Source: Pseudomonadota bacterium (GTDB lineage Bacteria; Pseudomonadota; Alphaproteobacteria; Rhizobiales; Xanthobacteraceae). Taken from it: 64,000 nt of DNA. Shown piece after piece: positions 1 to 7,922 of the stretch. The notes beneath the pieces were generated by a model that saw only the letters and a program-made list of their open reading frames with translations, was not told where the DNA came from and ran no database searches. The stretch's first letter is position 1. The number at the start of each line of letters is the position of its first letter. The position numbers and the translations under genes were made by a program. Where the stretch lies: assembly GCA_023451825.1 (NCBI GenBank), contig JAEXYA010000017.1:27203-91202 (forward strand). Reading direction: 5' to 3'.

Positions 1-925
1 TCTTGATGCCGTTGACGTCAGCGACCTCGCCGGCCTTGACGCCCTCGACATTGCCGCCGCGCTCGACGGCGAGATCGACCAGCACCGAACCGGGCTTCAT
101 CGACGCGACCATCTCGGCCGTGACCAGGCGCGGTGCCGGGCGGCCGGGGATCAGCGCGGTGGTGATGATGATGTCCTGCTTCTTGATATGCTCGGCCGTG
201 AGCGCGGCCTGCTTGGCCTGATACTCTTTCGACATTTCCTTGGCGTAGCCGCCGGCGGTCTGCGCGTTCTTGAACTCGTCGTCCTCGACGGCCAGGAATT
301 TCGCACCGAGGCTTTCCACCTGTTCCTTGGTGGCCGGGCGCACGTCCGTTGCGGTCACGACGGCGCCGAGACGGCGGGCGGTGGCGATCGCCTGCAGGCC
401 GGCAACGCCGACGCCCATCACGAACACCTTGGCGGCCGGAATGGTGCCGGCAGCAGTCATCATCATCGGGAAGGCGCGGCCGAAATATTCGGCGGCCTCG
501 ATGACGGCGCGGTAGCCGGCGAGATTGGCCTGCGACGACAGCACGTCCATCACCTGCGCGCGGGTGATGCGCGGCATCAGCTCCATGGCGAAGGCGGACA
601 CGCCAGCGTCAGCAATAGTCTTCAGCGCGGCTTCATTGCCATAGGGATCCATGATCGCGATCACCAGCGCTCCGCGCTTGTAGTTCGCAAGCTCGGACGC
701 TTCCGGGCGCTTCACCTTGATGACGATGTCGGCGTCCTTCACCGCATCGGCCGCGATGGTCGCACCGACGGCGGTGAATTCGGAATCCGGAAGGCCCGAC
801 TTGATGCCTGCACCAGGCTCGATCGCCACTTCGGCGCCGAGCGCCTTGAACTTCTTGATCGTGTCCGGCGAGACCGCGACGCGCGGCTCCAGCGGATCGA
901 TTTCCTTGGCAACGGCAATCTTCAT
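1..925 (-). CDS. pntA: NAD(P) transhydrogenase subunit alpha, N-terminal part (cut by window edge)
   Basis: This is the NAD(H)-binding alpha part of the proton-translocating transhydrogenase, which passes hydride between NADH and NADP+ using the proton gradient. The translation opens MKIAVAKEIDPLEPRVAVSP, typical of the AlaDh/PNT N-terminal domain. It continues with an alanine-dehydrogenase-like Rossmann region (KVFVMGVGVAGLQAIATARR) and the segment VTAEMVASMKPGSVLVDLAVERGG. About 308 residues are visible and the 3' end lies outside the window. The ATG at 925 follows GGAGGACCC, a good ribosome-binding site. The oxidase subunit IV gene lies 79 bp upstream on the same strand, so the two may be cotranscribed. 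The family assignment is firm; the split into PntAA/PntAB cannot be seen here. Confidence 0.95.
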   Translation of the reverse strand, partial: MKIAVAKEIDPLEPRVAVSPDTIKKFKALGAEVAIEPGAGIKSGLPDSEFTAVGATIAADAVKDADIVIKVKRPEASELANYKRGALVIAIMDPYGNEAALKTIADAGVSAFAMELMPRITRAQVMDVLSSQANLAGYRAVIEAAEYFGRAFPMMMTAAGTIPAAKVFVMGVGVAGLQAIATARRLGAVVTATDVRPATKEQVESLGAKFLAVEDDEFKNAQTAGGYAKEMSKEYQAKQAALTAEHIKKQDIIITTALIPGRPAPRLVTAEMVASMKPGSVLVDLAVERGGNVEGVKAGEVADVNGIK

Positions 926-1004
926 GGGTCCTCCGGCGGAGCTCGTCCGCGCGTGGGCAATCAGGTCAGGGATGGACGCCGCGGCGCTGCGGCGAAAGGC
1001 GGGA

Positions 1005-1157
1005 TCAGGTGAGGAAGATGCCCATCAGCGCCACGATCGCGACGACCGAGATGGTGCCCCATTTCACAAGCACCAGGAAACCTTCATAGGTCTGCTCATG
1101 CGCCGGGTAATCGTTGCCATCCGCCGTGGTGTAGGCAACTTCGCTATGATCAGCCAT
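1005..1157 (-). CDS. aa3-type cytochrome c oxidase subunit IV (50 aa)
   Basis: This is a small accessory subunit of the alphaproteobacterial aa3 cytochrome oxidase, a single-span membrane protein without redox centres. The 50-residue product starts MADHSEVAYTTADGNDYPAH, continues EQTYEGFLVLVKW, and ends in one transmembrane helix (about residues 27-49). This matches the family in length and in the HEQTYxGF signature. The ATG at 1157 is preferred to longer in-frame starts because it gives the usual family length and is preceded by GAGGGGACACC. It lies just upstream of pntA on the same strand, a pairing I recall from Bradyrhizobium relatives. Confidence 0.88.
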   Translation of the reverse strand: MADHSEVAYTTADGNDYPAHEQTYEGFLVLVKWGTISVVAIVALMGIFLT

Positions 1158-1286
1158 TTCGGTGTCCCCTCGCTTTTTGATCTGTTGCCTCGGAATTAGC
1201 GCAATTGGATTTGAACGGCAACGGCTGTTGGCATGCCACACCCGCCTTTAAATGATGCACTGCAGCTAATCTAAAATGCAGGACGC

Positions 1287-1679
1287 TTAGGCGGGCCAGC
1301 TGTCGCGGATCCAGCGGGTGAGCGACTGTTCGCTGACTTCGCCTGCAGCAAGGGACATGATGATCGTTGTGGCCTGAGCGGGGTCGGGTTCAAACCGAAT
1401 GCGGTTCTTCATTAAGAAGATCACCATCGACATGAACGCGATCCGCTTATTCCCATCCACAAAAGCGTGGTTTTTCGCCAGGCCAAAAGCATAGGCTGCT
1501 GCCAGCTCGGGCATTTCAGCCTGCTCGCAGCGCCACTTGTTGATTGGCCGGTCAAGAGCTGATTGCAACATGCCTTCGTCGCGCAGACCCGGCGCGCCAC
1601 CGAACCTGCGCAATAGCTTGCTGTGGATCGCAATGACCTGATCGTAAGTAATCCAGCGCGGCTCTTCCGCCTCGCTCAT
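1287..1679 (-). CDS. doc: Doc/Fic-family death-on-curing toxin
   Basis: This is a type II toxin. Members of the family phosphorylate EF-Tu and stall translation. The 130-residue product carries the Doc motif HAFVDGNKR at residues 71-79, with the catalytic His and the NKR anion-binding residues intact. The N-terminus (EEPRWITYDQVIAIHSKLL) and the GLRDEGMLQSALDRP segment are also typical of the family. The gene starts 12 bp after the AbrB-type antitoxin stop, so the two form an antitoxin-first operon. No frameshift or missing catalytic residue is seen, so the toxin should be functional. Substrate is known only by family. Confidence 0.92.
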   Translation of the reverse strand: MSEAEEPRWITYDQVIAIHSKLLRRFGGAPGLRDEGMLQSALDRPINKWRCEQAEMPELAAAYAFGLAKNHAFVDGNKRIAFMSMVIFLMKNRIRFEPDPAQATTIIMSLAAGEVSEQSLTRWIRDSWPA

Positions 1680-1691
1680 CGGGACCTCATT

Positions 1692-1922
1692 TTATTTCGC
1701 CAAGGCTGCGAGGGTGTCTTTGTACTTGTCCATGACCTCGTCGGCCGCTTCCATGGTTTCTTCAAAATCCGGATCGTATGGCATCAACTGCAAACCGCCA
1801 CCCGCCAGCTCCGTCACATACAGCTCCTGACCTCGTTGGAGGTCGAGGCGTTGCATCAATTCCTTTGGCAGCAAGAGGCCGTCGGAATTGCCAATCTTTT
1901 TGATCTCAAGTTTCACGTGCAT
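1692..1922 (-). CDS. AbrB/SpoVT (MazE-like) domain antitoxin
   Basis: This is a 76-residue swapped-hairpin AbrB-type DNA-binding antitoxin, partner of the Doc toxin downstream. The domain is visible at residues 1-47 (KLEIKKIGNSDGLLLPKELM, then LDLQRGQELYV). The remaining acidic tail (DPDFEETMEAADEVMDKYKD) is the usual toxin-neutralising part. GGAG-like purines precede the ATG at 1922. A perfect 12-bp-arm palindrome about 70 bp upstream (1990-2017) is a plausible autoregulatory operator. Confidence 0.9.
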   Translation of the reverse strand: MHVKLEIKKIGNSDGLLLPKELMQRLDLQRGQELYVTELAGGGLQLMPYDPDFEETMEAADEVMDKYKDTLAALAK

Positions 1923-1989
1923 CTCCTAAAGCGTGGCCACAATCGGCCGGGTTGTCGTCCTCGATCCTCCTTCCCCCAAAACAACTAAA

Positions 1990-2017
1990 GGCATGTTATA
2001 CAGATGTATAACATGCC
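1990..2017. promoter_or_regulatory. Perfect 12-bp inverted repeat upstream of the AbrB/Doc operon
   Basis: The arms GGCATGTTATAC (1990-2001) and GTATAACATGCC (2006-2017) are perfect complements with a 4-nt loop. It lies 68 bp upstream of the antitoxin start and 35 bp past the M3 peptidase stop. It contains TATAAC, usable as a -10 box, and has an AT-rich core like an operator. Read on the minus strand it is followed by TTTAGTTGTTTT, so it could also be the terminator of the peptidase gene. Confidence 0.6.
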
Positions 2018-2052
2018 TCCTGGCGACGTTCAACAAATGTTTTACGCGAATG

Positions 2053-3939
2053 TTACCCCATCGCCTCCAGCTCATCGATCATCCCGGCGATGACCGAGAG
2101 GCCACCGTCCCAGAAGGTCGGATCCTTGGCATCCAGCCCGAAGGGCGCCAGCAGTTCGGAATAGTGCTTGGTGCCACCGGCCGCGAGCATTGCGAGATAG
2201 CGCTCCGCAAAGCCTTCCTGCGCATTCTCGTAGACTGCGTAGAGCGAGTTCACGAGGCAATCGCCGAAGGCATAGGCGTAGACGTAGAAGGGCGAATGGA
2301 TGAAGTGCGGGATATACATCCAGAAATTCTCGTAGCCCGGCTTGATCTCGATGGCCGGGCCGAGGCTTTCGGTCTGCACGCTCAGCCAGAGCTGGCCGAT
2401 CCGCTCCGCGGTGAGCTCGCCATTGCGGCGCTCGGTGTGAACGGCGCGCTCGAATGAGTAAAAGGCGATCTGCCGGACAACCGTGTTGATCATGTCCTCG
2501 ACCTTGCCAGCGAGCAGCGCTTGGCGCTGCTTGGCGCTCTTGGTCTGGGCCAACAGGCGCTTGAAGGTCAGCATCTCGCCGAACACGGACGCCGTCTCGG
2601 CGAGGGTCAGCGGTGTCGGCGCCATCAGCGCGCCGTTCTTCGCGGCCAGCACCTGATGCACGCCGTGGCCGAGTTCATGCGCCAGTGTCATCACATCGCG
2701 CGGCTTGCCCTGATAGTTCATCAATACATAGGGATGCGCCGAGGGCGTGGTGGGATGCGAGAAGGCGCCCGGCGCCTTGCCCGGACGCACCGGCGCATCG
2801 ATCCAGCGATCGGTGAAGAAGCGCTTTGCGATGCCCGCCATCTCGGGCGAGAACGCGCCATAGGCATTCAGCACCATGTCCTGCGCATCGGCCCAGGCAA
2901 TCGTGCCGGTCGGCGCAAAGGGCAGCGGCGCGTTGCGGTCCCAGTGCGCCAGCGTCTTCTTGCCGAACCACTTTGCCTTCAGCTGATAATAGCGATGCGA
3001 GAGTTTCGGATAGGCCGCGCGCACCGAAGCGACCAGCGCATCCACCACTTCGCGCTCGACGCGGTTGTTGAGATGACGGCTATCCGCGACATCCTGAAAA
3101 CCACGCCAGCGGTCGGAGATTTCCTTGTCCTTGGACAGGGTGTTGGTGATCAGCGCGAAGGTGCGCTCATTGGCCTTGAACGTCTTCGCCAGCGCCTGCC
3201 CCGCCGTCTTGCGCTTGGCGGCATCGCGGTCCTGCAGCAAAGTCAGCGTCGGCTCGATGGCCAGTTCCTTGCCGCCGACCTTGAAGCGCAGGCCCGCGAT
3301 GGTCTGATCGAACAGGCGATTGAAGGCGCCATAGCCGGTCTGCGACTTCTCGTGAAACAGCTGCTCGACGCGGTCTTCGAGCTGATACGGCTTGTCCTTG
3401 CGGCTGTCTTCGATCCAGGGCCGATAGTGACCAAGTTCCGGCGTCTGCATCGCGCGCTCGATGACGTCGTCCTCGATGCGGTTGAGTTCGAGCGCAAAGA
3501 ACAGCAGATGCACCGACGCCGCGGTGATACGCTCCGAGACGTCGCCATAAAATTTCGAGATCGCGGGATCGACGGTGTTGCCCGCATGGATCAGCCCGGC
3601 ATAGGAGCCGAGCCGGCCTGCAAGATCGTCGATCGCCTCATAGCTGCGCACGGCTTCTGCGAGCCAGACGCCACCATTCGGCTTCGCCGTCTCTTCTGCG
3701 AGCTTGCCTTTATAGGCGGCCTCGAAAGCCGCGCAGTCCGCATCGATCTTGTCGAGATCGCGCGCGATCTCCGGCGCGGTGATCGACGTATAGAGATCTG
3801 CCAAATTCCATTCCGGAAGCTTGCCTGCGGCTGACTTCCCGGCAGCCTTCGAGGCGGTCTTGCGAACCGGCTTCTTCACGACTGCAGTCTTCTTGGCGGC
3901 GGGCTTGCGGGCGGATTTGGCAGAAGCGGATTTCGGCAT
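2053..3939 (-). CDS. pepF: M3 family oligoendopeptidase (PepF-like)
   Basis: This is a cytoplasmic zinc metallopeptidase that trims oligopeptides. The product has 628 residues. Residues 1-42 are a Lys/Ala-rich low-complexity extension, followed by the M3 helical domain (LPEWNLADLYTSI onward). The zinc motif HELGH sits at residues 421-425 within TLAHELGHGVHQVLA, and the downstream ETASVFGEMLTFKRLL segment supplies the third zinc ligand. The start at 3939 lies just upstream of the basic extension. An internal start is possible, but none has a better ribosome site. The gene appears monocistronic; the palindrome at 1990-2017 may terminate it. Confidence 0.92.
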   Translation of the reverse strand: MPKSASAKSARKPAAKKTAVVKKPVRKTASKAAGKSAAGKLPEWNLADLYTSITAPEIARDLDKIDADCAAFEAAYKGKLAEETAKPNGGVWLAEAVRSYEAIDDLAGRLGSYAGLIHAGNTVDPAISKFYGDVSERITAASVHLLFFALELNRIEDDVIERAMQTPELGHYRPWIEDSRKDKPYQLEDRVEQLFHEKSQTGYGAFNRLFDQTIAGLRFKVGGKELAIEPTLTLLQDRDAAKRKTAGQALAKTFKANERTFALITNTLSKDKEISDRWRGFQDVADSRHLNNRVEREVVDALVASVRAAYPKLSHRYYQLKAKWFGKKTLAHWDRNAPLPFAPTGTIAWADAQDMVLNAYGAFSPEMAGIAKRFFTDRWIDAPVRPGKAPGAFSHPTTPSAHPYVLMNYQGKPRDVMTLAHELGHGVHQVLAAKNGALMAPTPLTLAETASVFGEMLTFKRLLAQTKSAKQRQALLAGKVEDMINTVVRQIAFYSFERAVHTERRNGELTAERIGQLWLSVQTESLGPAIEIKPGYENFWMYIPHFIHSPFYVYAYAFGDCLVNSLYAVYENAQEGFAERYLAMLAAGGTKHYSELLAPFGLDAKDPTFWDGGLSVIAGMIDELEAMG

Positions 3940-3967
3940 GAAAACTTTCGGCTAGATGCAGCGGCAA

Positions 3968-4396
3968 TCACACATAGGCGGCCAATTGCGGGGCGACATG
4001 GACGAGCAATTCTTCGCCTTCCAGCAGGAGCGGCTCGACCTTGTCATTGATCATATGGCGAATCGTACACCACACCATGACAATCCGTGCGACAAGCGGC
4101 CATCGCGTTGCCCGCAGGGCGCTGCGGGCATGCATGGCCACCAGCGGCAGGCTACGATGCTCGAACAGCAGCTTGCCCTGGCCGTCGTCCAACACATAGA
4201 GCCTGCCGATGCGCGAGACGCACAGGGTGCAGGCCCCGTCACCTCCGAGCAGATAGAATTGCGCATCGCCGTTTTCGGTGAGGCCGGTGTCCCAGCCTTC
4301 CACGCGCCGGCCCATGTTGAGGGTCTCGCCAAGGGTGCAGAGCTCCGTTTCGCTCCAGGCGCCCAGTTGCGGCTTCCGAAATGCGATGATGTTCAT
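3968..4396 (-). CDS. Hypothetical protein paired with an XRE regulator
   Basis: I do not recognise a family. The 142-residue product opens MNIIAFRKPQLGAWSETEL, contains GDAQFYLLGGDGACTLCVSRIGRLYVLDDG, and has no signal peptide or clear membrane span. Its ATG overlaps the stop of the upstream helix-turn-helix gene (ATGA, 4 bp), so the pair is translationally coupled. The two-gene arrangement resembles a small regulator/effector module, but it does not match any toxin fold I can recognise. It is presumably cytoplasmic. Confidence 0.7.
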   Translation of the reverse strand: MNIIAFRKPQLGAWSETELCTLGETLNMGRRVEGWDTGLTENGDAQFYLLGGDGACTLCVSRIGRLYVLDDGQGKLLFEHRSLPLVAMHARSALRATRWPLVARIVMVWCTIRHMINDKVEPLLLEGEELLVHVAPQLAAYV

Positions 4397-4722
4397 TTGG
4401 ACGCTCCGAACAACAGCCGGTGTAATTCCGGCTCGTAATAGACCAGCAGATGCCTTGCGAAGTCTGCGGGATCGAGCTTCAGGGCCAATGCCCAGGCCTC
4501 CATGGTCTCGGTCGGCACCCGGCTGAAGCCGTTCTCAACCTGCGAAATGAACGTGTAGTATTTGAGACCGAGCCGTGCCGCGAGATCGACCTGCGAAAGC
4601 CCCGCCTCGGTCCGCCGTGTCTTCAGCCAATTGCCCGCTTCTTTCCGCAGCGCACGCGTTTCTGGCGCCGCCTTGCTGACGGTCGCCTTGCCTGAAACGT
4701 CTTGATCTTTTCCAAGTTTCAT
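4393..4722 (-). CDS. XRE-family helix-turn-helix regulator
   Basis: This is a 109-residue DNA-binding protein. The Cro/C1-type HTH is visible as LKTRRTEAGLSQVDLAARLGLKYYTFISQVENGFSRVPTETM, split here only for description, at about residues 28-70. The C-terminal stretch (LALKLDPADFARHLLVYYEPELHRLLF) looks helical. The ATG at 4722 (MKLGKDQDVSGK) is chosen because the upstream in-frame extension has no domain content. It overlaps the following gene by 4 bp and probably regulates that operon. Confidence 0.82.
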   Translation of the reverse strand: MKLGKDQDVSGKATVSKAAPETRALRKEAGNWLKTRRTEAGLSQVDLAARLGLKYYTFISQVENGFSRVPTETMEAWALALKLDPADFARHLLVYYEPELHRLLFGASK

Positions 4723-4832
4723 GTTTACGAAACTACTCAAGATGAATTGCTCGAACTGATGACTTTTCGTAGCAGCTTTGAAGGCGCACGAAAACGTTGC
4801 AGGCGCAGTGAGACGGTCTCGAAGAGCTAACA

Positions 4833-5174
4833 ATGTCGTTTACCGATCGCAGCTTCACGGATCGCAATGATGCGCCCGCTACCCCGGGCGGGGTCAAGGA
4901 GCTGTTTGCCGCAATCCTGCTGCTGACCCTGGCCGCTGGCCTCGCCTTGCGCGCTTTTGTCTCGCTCGACGCACTGGCGCCAATTGTCGCGACTTTGCTA
5001 TTCGCACTCGCAGCATCGATCGCTGGTGGCGCGCTGATTCCGCAAAATCGCAAACGCCGCGCTGCCTGGCTCGATGTCGCCGGCGTCCTGACCTTTATCG
5101 GCGTCGGCCTTTCGATCGTGATCGATCCGGACCAGATGGTCCGCTTGATCACGCCTTCGGATCAACCTGACTAA
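4833..5174 (+). CDS. Hypothetical two- or three-helix membrane protein
   Basis: The product has 113 residues and no recognised family. After a polar N-terminus (MSFTDRSFTDRNDAPATPGG) there are hydrophobic helices at about residues 22-42, 50-68 and 82-98, separated by a basic loop PQNRKRRAAW. This pattern suggests an inner-membrane protein. It is transcribed divergently from the XRE operon, with about 110 bp between the starts. A weak hairpin lies just after its stop, at 5190-5205. Confidence 0.65.
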   Translation: MSFTDRSFTDRNDAPATPGGVKELFAAILLLTLAAGLALRAFVSLDALAPIVATLLFALAASIAGGALIPQNRKRRAAWLDVAGVLTFIGVGLSIVIDPDQMVRLITPSDQPD

Positions 5175-5189
5175 CAACTGGATCAACCC

Positions 5190-5205
5190 GCGGGAATGTC
5201 CCCGC
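5190..5205 (+). terminator. Weak hairpin after the small membrane protein gene
   Basis: GCGGG (5190-5194) and CCCGC (5201-5205) flank a 6-nt loop and are followed by ATTTA. The stem is short and there is no clear U-tract, so termination is uncertain. Confidence 0.3.
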
Positions 5206-5289
5206 ATTTAGACGTCCTGGACCGGGCCCCTCTGGCAGCTCCCAAAAGCTGTGATGTCGGACTGGACGTTCATACACAGAGAGGCCCGT

Positions 5290-5931
5290 ATGTCGGAACT
5301 GTTTACGCCCGAAGCCCTATCCGCATTGCTCCAGGTCATCATGATCGACCTGGTTCTCGCCGGTGACAACGCCATCGTCATCGGCCTCGCCGCCGCCGGT
5401 CTGCCCAAAGAGCAGCGCGCGCGCGCGATCCTGATCGGCATTGTTGCCGCCACCGTCCTCCGTATCGGTTTTGCCAGCGTCACCGTCCAGCTGCTGCAGA
5501 TCATCGGCCTTCTGCTCGCCGGCGGCCTCCTGTTGCTGTGGGTCTGCTGGAAGATGTGGAGCGAATTGCGCTCCGGTCATGAGCATGATCTCGAAGAAAT
5601 CGAGCGAATGAATGAGGACGGCAGCGCCCCGCGCAAGACCATGGGTCAGGCGATCTGGCAGATCACCCTCGCCGACGTCTCGATGTCGCTCGACAACGTG
5701 CTGGCCGTGGCGGGCGCTGCCCGCGAGCACCCGACCATCCTGATCTTCGGCCTGGTGCTGTCGATCGCGCTGATGGGTCTCGCTGCCAGCTTCATCGCCA
5801 AACTGCTGCAGAAGCATCGCTGGATCGCCTATGTCGGCCTCGCCATCATCCTTTATGTGGCCGGCGACATGATCTATCGCGGCGGCCTGGAGGTATGGCC
5901 CCACGCGCAGGCCTATCTGCAGAAGAGCTAA
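5290..5931 (+). CDS. TerC-family integral membrane protein (YjbE type)
   Basis: This is a 213-residue inner-membrane protein of the TerC family, members of which export Mn2+ or support metallation of secreted proteins. Both family acidic motifs are present: IDLVLAGDNAIVIGLAAAGL near the N-terminus and LADVSMSLDNVLAVAGAA in the middle. About seven hydrophobic segments are visible. The start at 5290 (MSELFTPEAL) is preferred to 5251 because it matches the family N-terminus and follows AGAGAGG. I looked for a yybP-ykoY manganese riboswitch in the 115-bp leader and did not see its conserved core. Confidence 0.9.
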   Translation: MSELFTPEALSALLQVIMIDLVLAGDNAIVIGLAAAGLPKEQRARAILIGIVAATVLRIGFASVTVQLLQIIGLLLAGGLLLLWVCWKMWSELRSGHEHDLEEIERMNEDGSAPRKTMGQAIWQITLADVSMSLDNVLAVAGAAREHPTILIFGLVLSIALMGLAASFIAKLLQKHRWIAYVGLAIILYVAGDMIYRGGLEVWPHAQAYLQKS

Positions 5932-5934
5932 GTT

Positions 5935-6017
5935 TAGGGTGGGCAAAGGCGTTCTTGCGCCGTGCCCACCTTCCTGACCAAGAAGGTGTGGTGGGCACGC
6001 TACGTTTTGCCCACCCC
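5935..6017. repeat. Intergenic palindromic repeat (GGGTGGGCAAAG family)
   Basis: The arms GGGTGGGCAAA...GTGCCCACC and GGTGGGCAC...TTTGCCCACCC are inverted around a short centre. The same family recurs at 63541-63627. It separates terC from the sigma-54 regulator. Confidence 0.85.
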
Positions 6018-6128
6018 ACAAATTCAGGCCGTGTCCACCCTGCGGATATTATCAAAGCATTAAACTCTGCTCGCCATTTTGGCTCAATTCGGGACACCCC
6101 AACCTTGGAGTGCCCGTCTGGAGCAAGC

Positions 6129-7616
6129 ATGGCAGAACGAATTTTGATCGCCGACGACGATGCCGTCCAGCGCCGCCTTGTCGAGAACATGGTGCAGCGC
6201 TGCGGCTACGAGGCCATTGTCGTCGATAACGGCGCGGACGCCGTCTCGCGCCTGATCGATCCGGACGCGCCGGCCATCGATGCCCTGCTGCTCGATCTCG
6301 TGATGCCCGGCCTCGACGGCATGGGCGTGCTCGAACGCATCCGCGACGCCGGCCTGAATATTCCCGTTATCGTCCAGACCGCCCATGGCGGCATCGACAA
6401 TGTGGTCTCGGCCATGCGTGCCGGCGCCCACGATTTCGTCGTCAAGCCGGTCAGCGCCGAGCGCCTACAGGTGTCGCTGCGCAATGCGCTCAACACCCAC
6501 GCGCTGAAAGGCGAATTACAGCGCATCCGCCATAGCCGCGAAGGCAAGCTTACTTTCGCCGATCTCGTCACCCGCAGTGCGGGCATGGAAAATGTGCTGC
6601 GTGCCGCCCGCAAGGCCGCATCGTCATCCATCCCGGTGCTGATCGAAGGCGAGTCCGGTGTCGGCAAGGAAGTCATTGCCCGCGCCATCCATGGCTCCGG
6701 CGAGCGCAGCAGCAAGCCCTTCGTCGCGGTGAATTGCGGCGCTATTCCCGACAATCTCGTCGAGTCCATCCTGTTTGGCCACGAGAAGGGCGCCTTCACC
6801 GGCGCCACCGAACGCCATGCCGGCAAATTCGTCGAAGCCTCCGGCGGCACGCTCTTCCTCGATGAAGTCGGCGAACTGCCACTGAGCGCGCAAGTGAAAT
6901 TGCTCCGGGCTCTTCAGGAAGGCTCCGTGGAAGCCGTGGGTGGCCGTCGCCCGATCAAGGTCGATGTCCGCATCATCTCGGCGACCAACCGGCAGCTGCT
7001 CGACCTCGTCAAAGCCGGCAACTTTCGCGAAGACCTGTTCTACCGCCTGCACGTGCTGCCGCTGACGGTGCCGCCGCTCCGTGCGCGCCGCGAGGACATC
7101 CCGCATCTGTTGCGGCACTTCCTGGCCCGGTTCTGCGCCGAGGAGAACCGGCCGATCACCAGCATCTCCGGCGAAGCCATGTCGGTGCTGACCCAGCTCG
7201 ATTGGCCCGGCAATATCCGGCAGCTCGAAAACGCGGTGTATCGTGCCGTGGTGATGAGCGACGGCGACCAGCTCGGGCTGGCGGATTTTCCGCAAACCAT
7301 GGCGCCGGCTGCACCGATTCCTTCGCCGACAACCGTCCCTCTGATGGTAGAGCCTCTGTACCATGCGACCGCACCAGCCATGGTCCCCGATGCGGCACCG
7401 TTGCTCGCGACCGCAGGCAGCCTGAGCATGCTCGCTGAGGACAACGAAGTGCGACCGCTCGACGAACTCGAATCCGAGATCATCCGCTTCGCCATCTCGC
7501 ATTACCGCGGCCAGATGTCGGAAGTCGCGCGTCGACTGAAAATCGGTCGCTCGACGCTGTATCGTAAACTTGACGAGGCGGCGGAAAAGAACGCAGCACC
7601 GTCGAGCGAGGCATAG
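6129..7616 (+). CDS. Sigma-54-dependent response regulator, NtrC type (orphan)
   Basis: This is a 495-residue activator. Residues 1-120 are a receiver domain with phospho-acceptor Asp56 (LLLDLVMPG). Residues about 145-380 are an AAA+ domain with Walker A GESGVGKE near 174 and an intact GAFTGA sigma-54 contact loop at residues 221-226. After a Pro/Ala-rich linker, a Fis-type HTH ends the protein (SEVARRLKIGRSTLYRKLDE). The ATG at 6129 is chosen because the receiver begins immediately (MAERILIADDDA). No histidine kinase lies nearby, so its sensor is unknown. The next gene is a cell-wall L,D-transpeptidase, a possible but unproven target. Confidence 0.92.
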   Translation: MAERILIADDDAVQRRLVENMVQRCGYEAIVVDNGADAVSRLIDPDAPAIDALLLDLVMPGLDGMGVLERIRDAGLNIPVIVQTAHGGIDNVVSAMRAGAHDFVVKPVSAERLQVSLRNALNTHALKGELQRIRHSREGKLTFADLVTRSAGMENVLRAARKAASSSIPVLIEGESGVGKEVIARAIHGSGERSSKPFVAVNCGAIPDNLVESILFGHEKGAFTGATERHAGKFVEASGGTLFLDEVGELPLSAQVKLLRALQEGSVEAVGGRRPIKVDVRIISATNRQLLDLVKAGNFREDLFYRLHVLPLTVPPLRARREDIPHLLRHFLARFCAEENRPITSISGEAMSVLTQLDWPGNIRQLENAVYRAVVMSDGDQLGLADFPQTMAPAAPIPSPTTVPLMVEPLYHATAPAMVPDAAPLLATAGSLSMLAEDNEVRPLDELESEIIRFAISHYRGQMSEVARRLKIGRSTLYRKLDEAAEKNAAPSSEA

Positions 7617-7922
7617 CTTCGCCTCAATCTATTGCGGTGCACGCACCGAACATGTCCTTGTTGTGGCGGGGGAACTTGAACCGTTGCGGTGTGGTGACAC
7701 ACCAAGTCAAAAGCATCCCGTGCAAACAGCTGCAACGTTGCAAAGCATGTGGGTTGGCGGCAGTTTGTATTGAAACAAACCTATCAGGTGCTGGAACCTG
7801 GATTGGGTCGATGTATCGTCTGCGTATTGAATCGCGACATACGAATGCTTCAGCCGAAGCTTGGATGAAAGACTAGAACTGTTCCAGGAGCATTGGAGCA
7901 GCTTCACTGGAGAGGAGCGAGA
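7617..7922. other. Intergenic region with small dyads upstream of the L,D-transpeptidase
   Basis: No credible gene is seen. It contains a perfect 12-bp palindrome, TGCAACGTTGCA (around 7731-7742), and a GGTGTG/CACACC dyad near 7688-7703. No convincing -24/-12 sigma-54 promoter was found by eye. Confidence 0.4.

Noticed and set aside
2521..3834. A 437-codon frame antisense to the M3 peptidase
   Set aside because: Composition (His/Arg/Gln-rich) and full overlap with a clear zinc peptidase mark it as a shadow frame.
5206..5289. Possible yybP-ykoY manganese riboswitch upstream of terC
   Set aside because: The conserved core of the riboswitch could not be found in the leader; only a weak GACGTCC/GGACGTT dyad is present.
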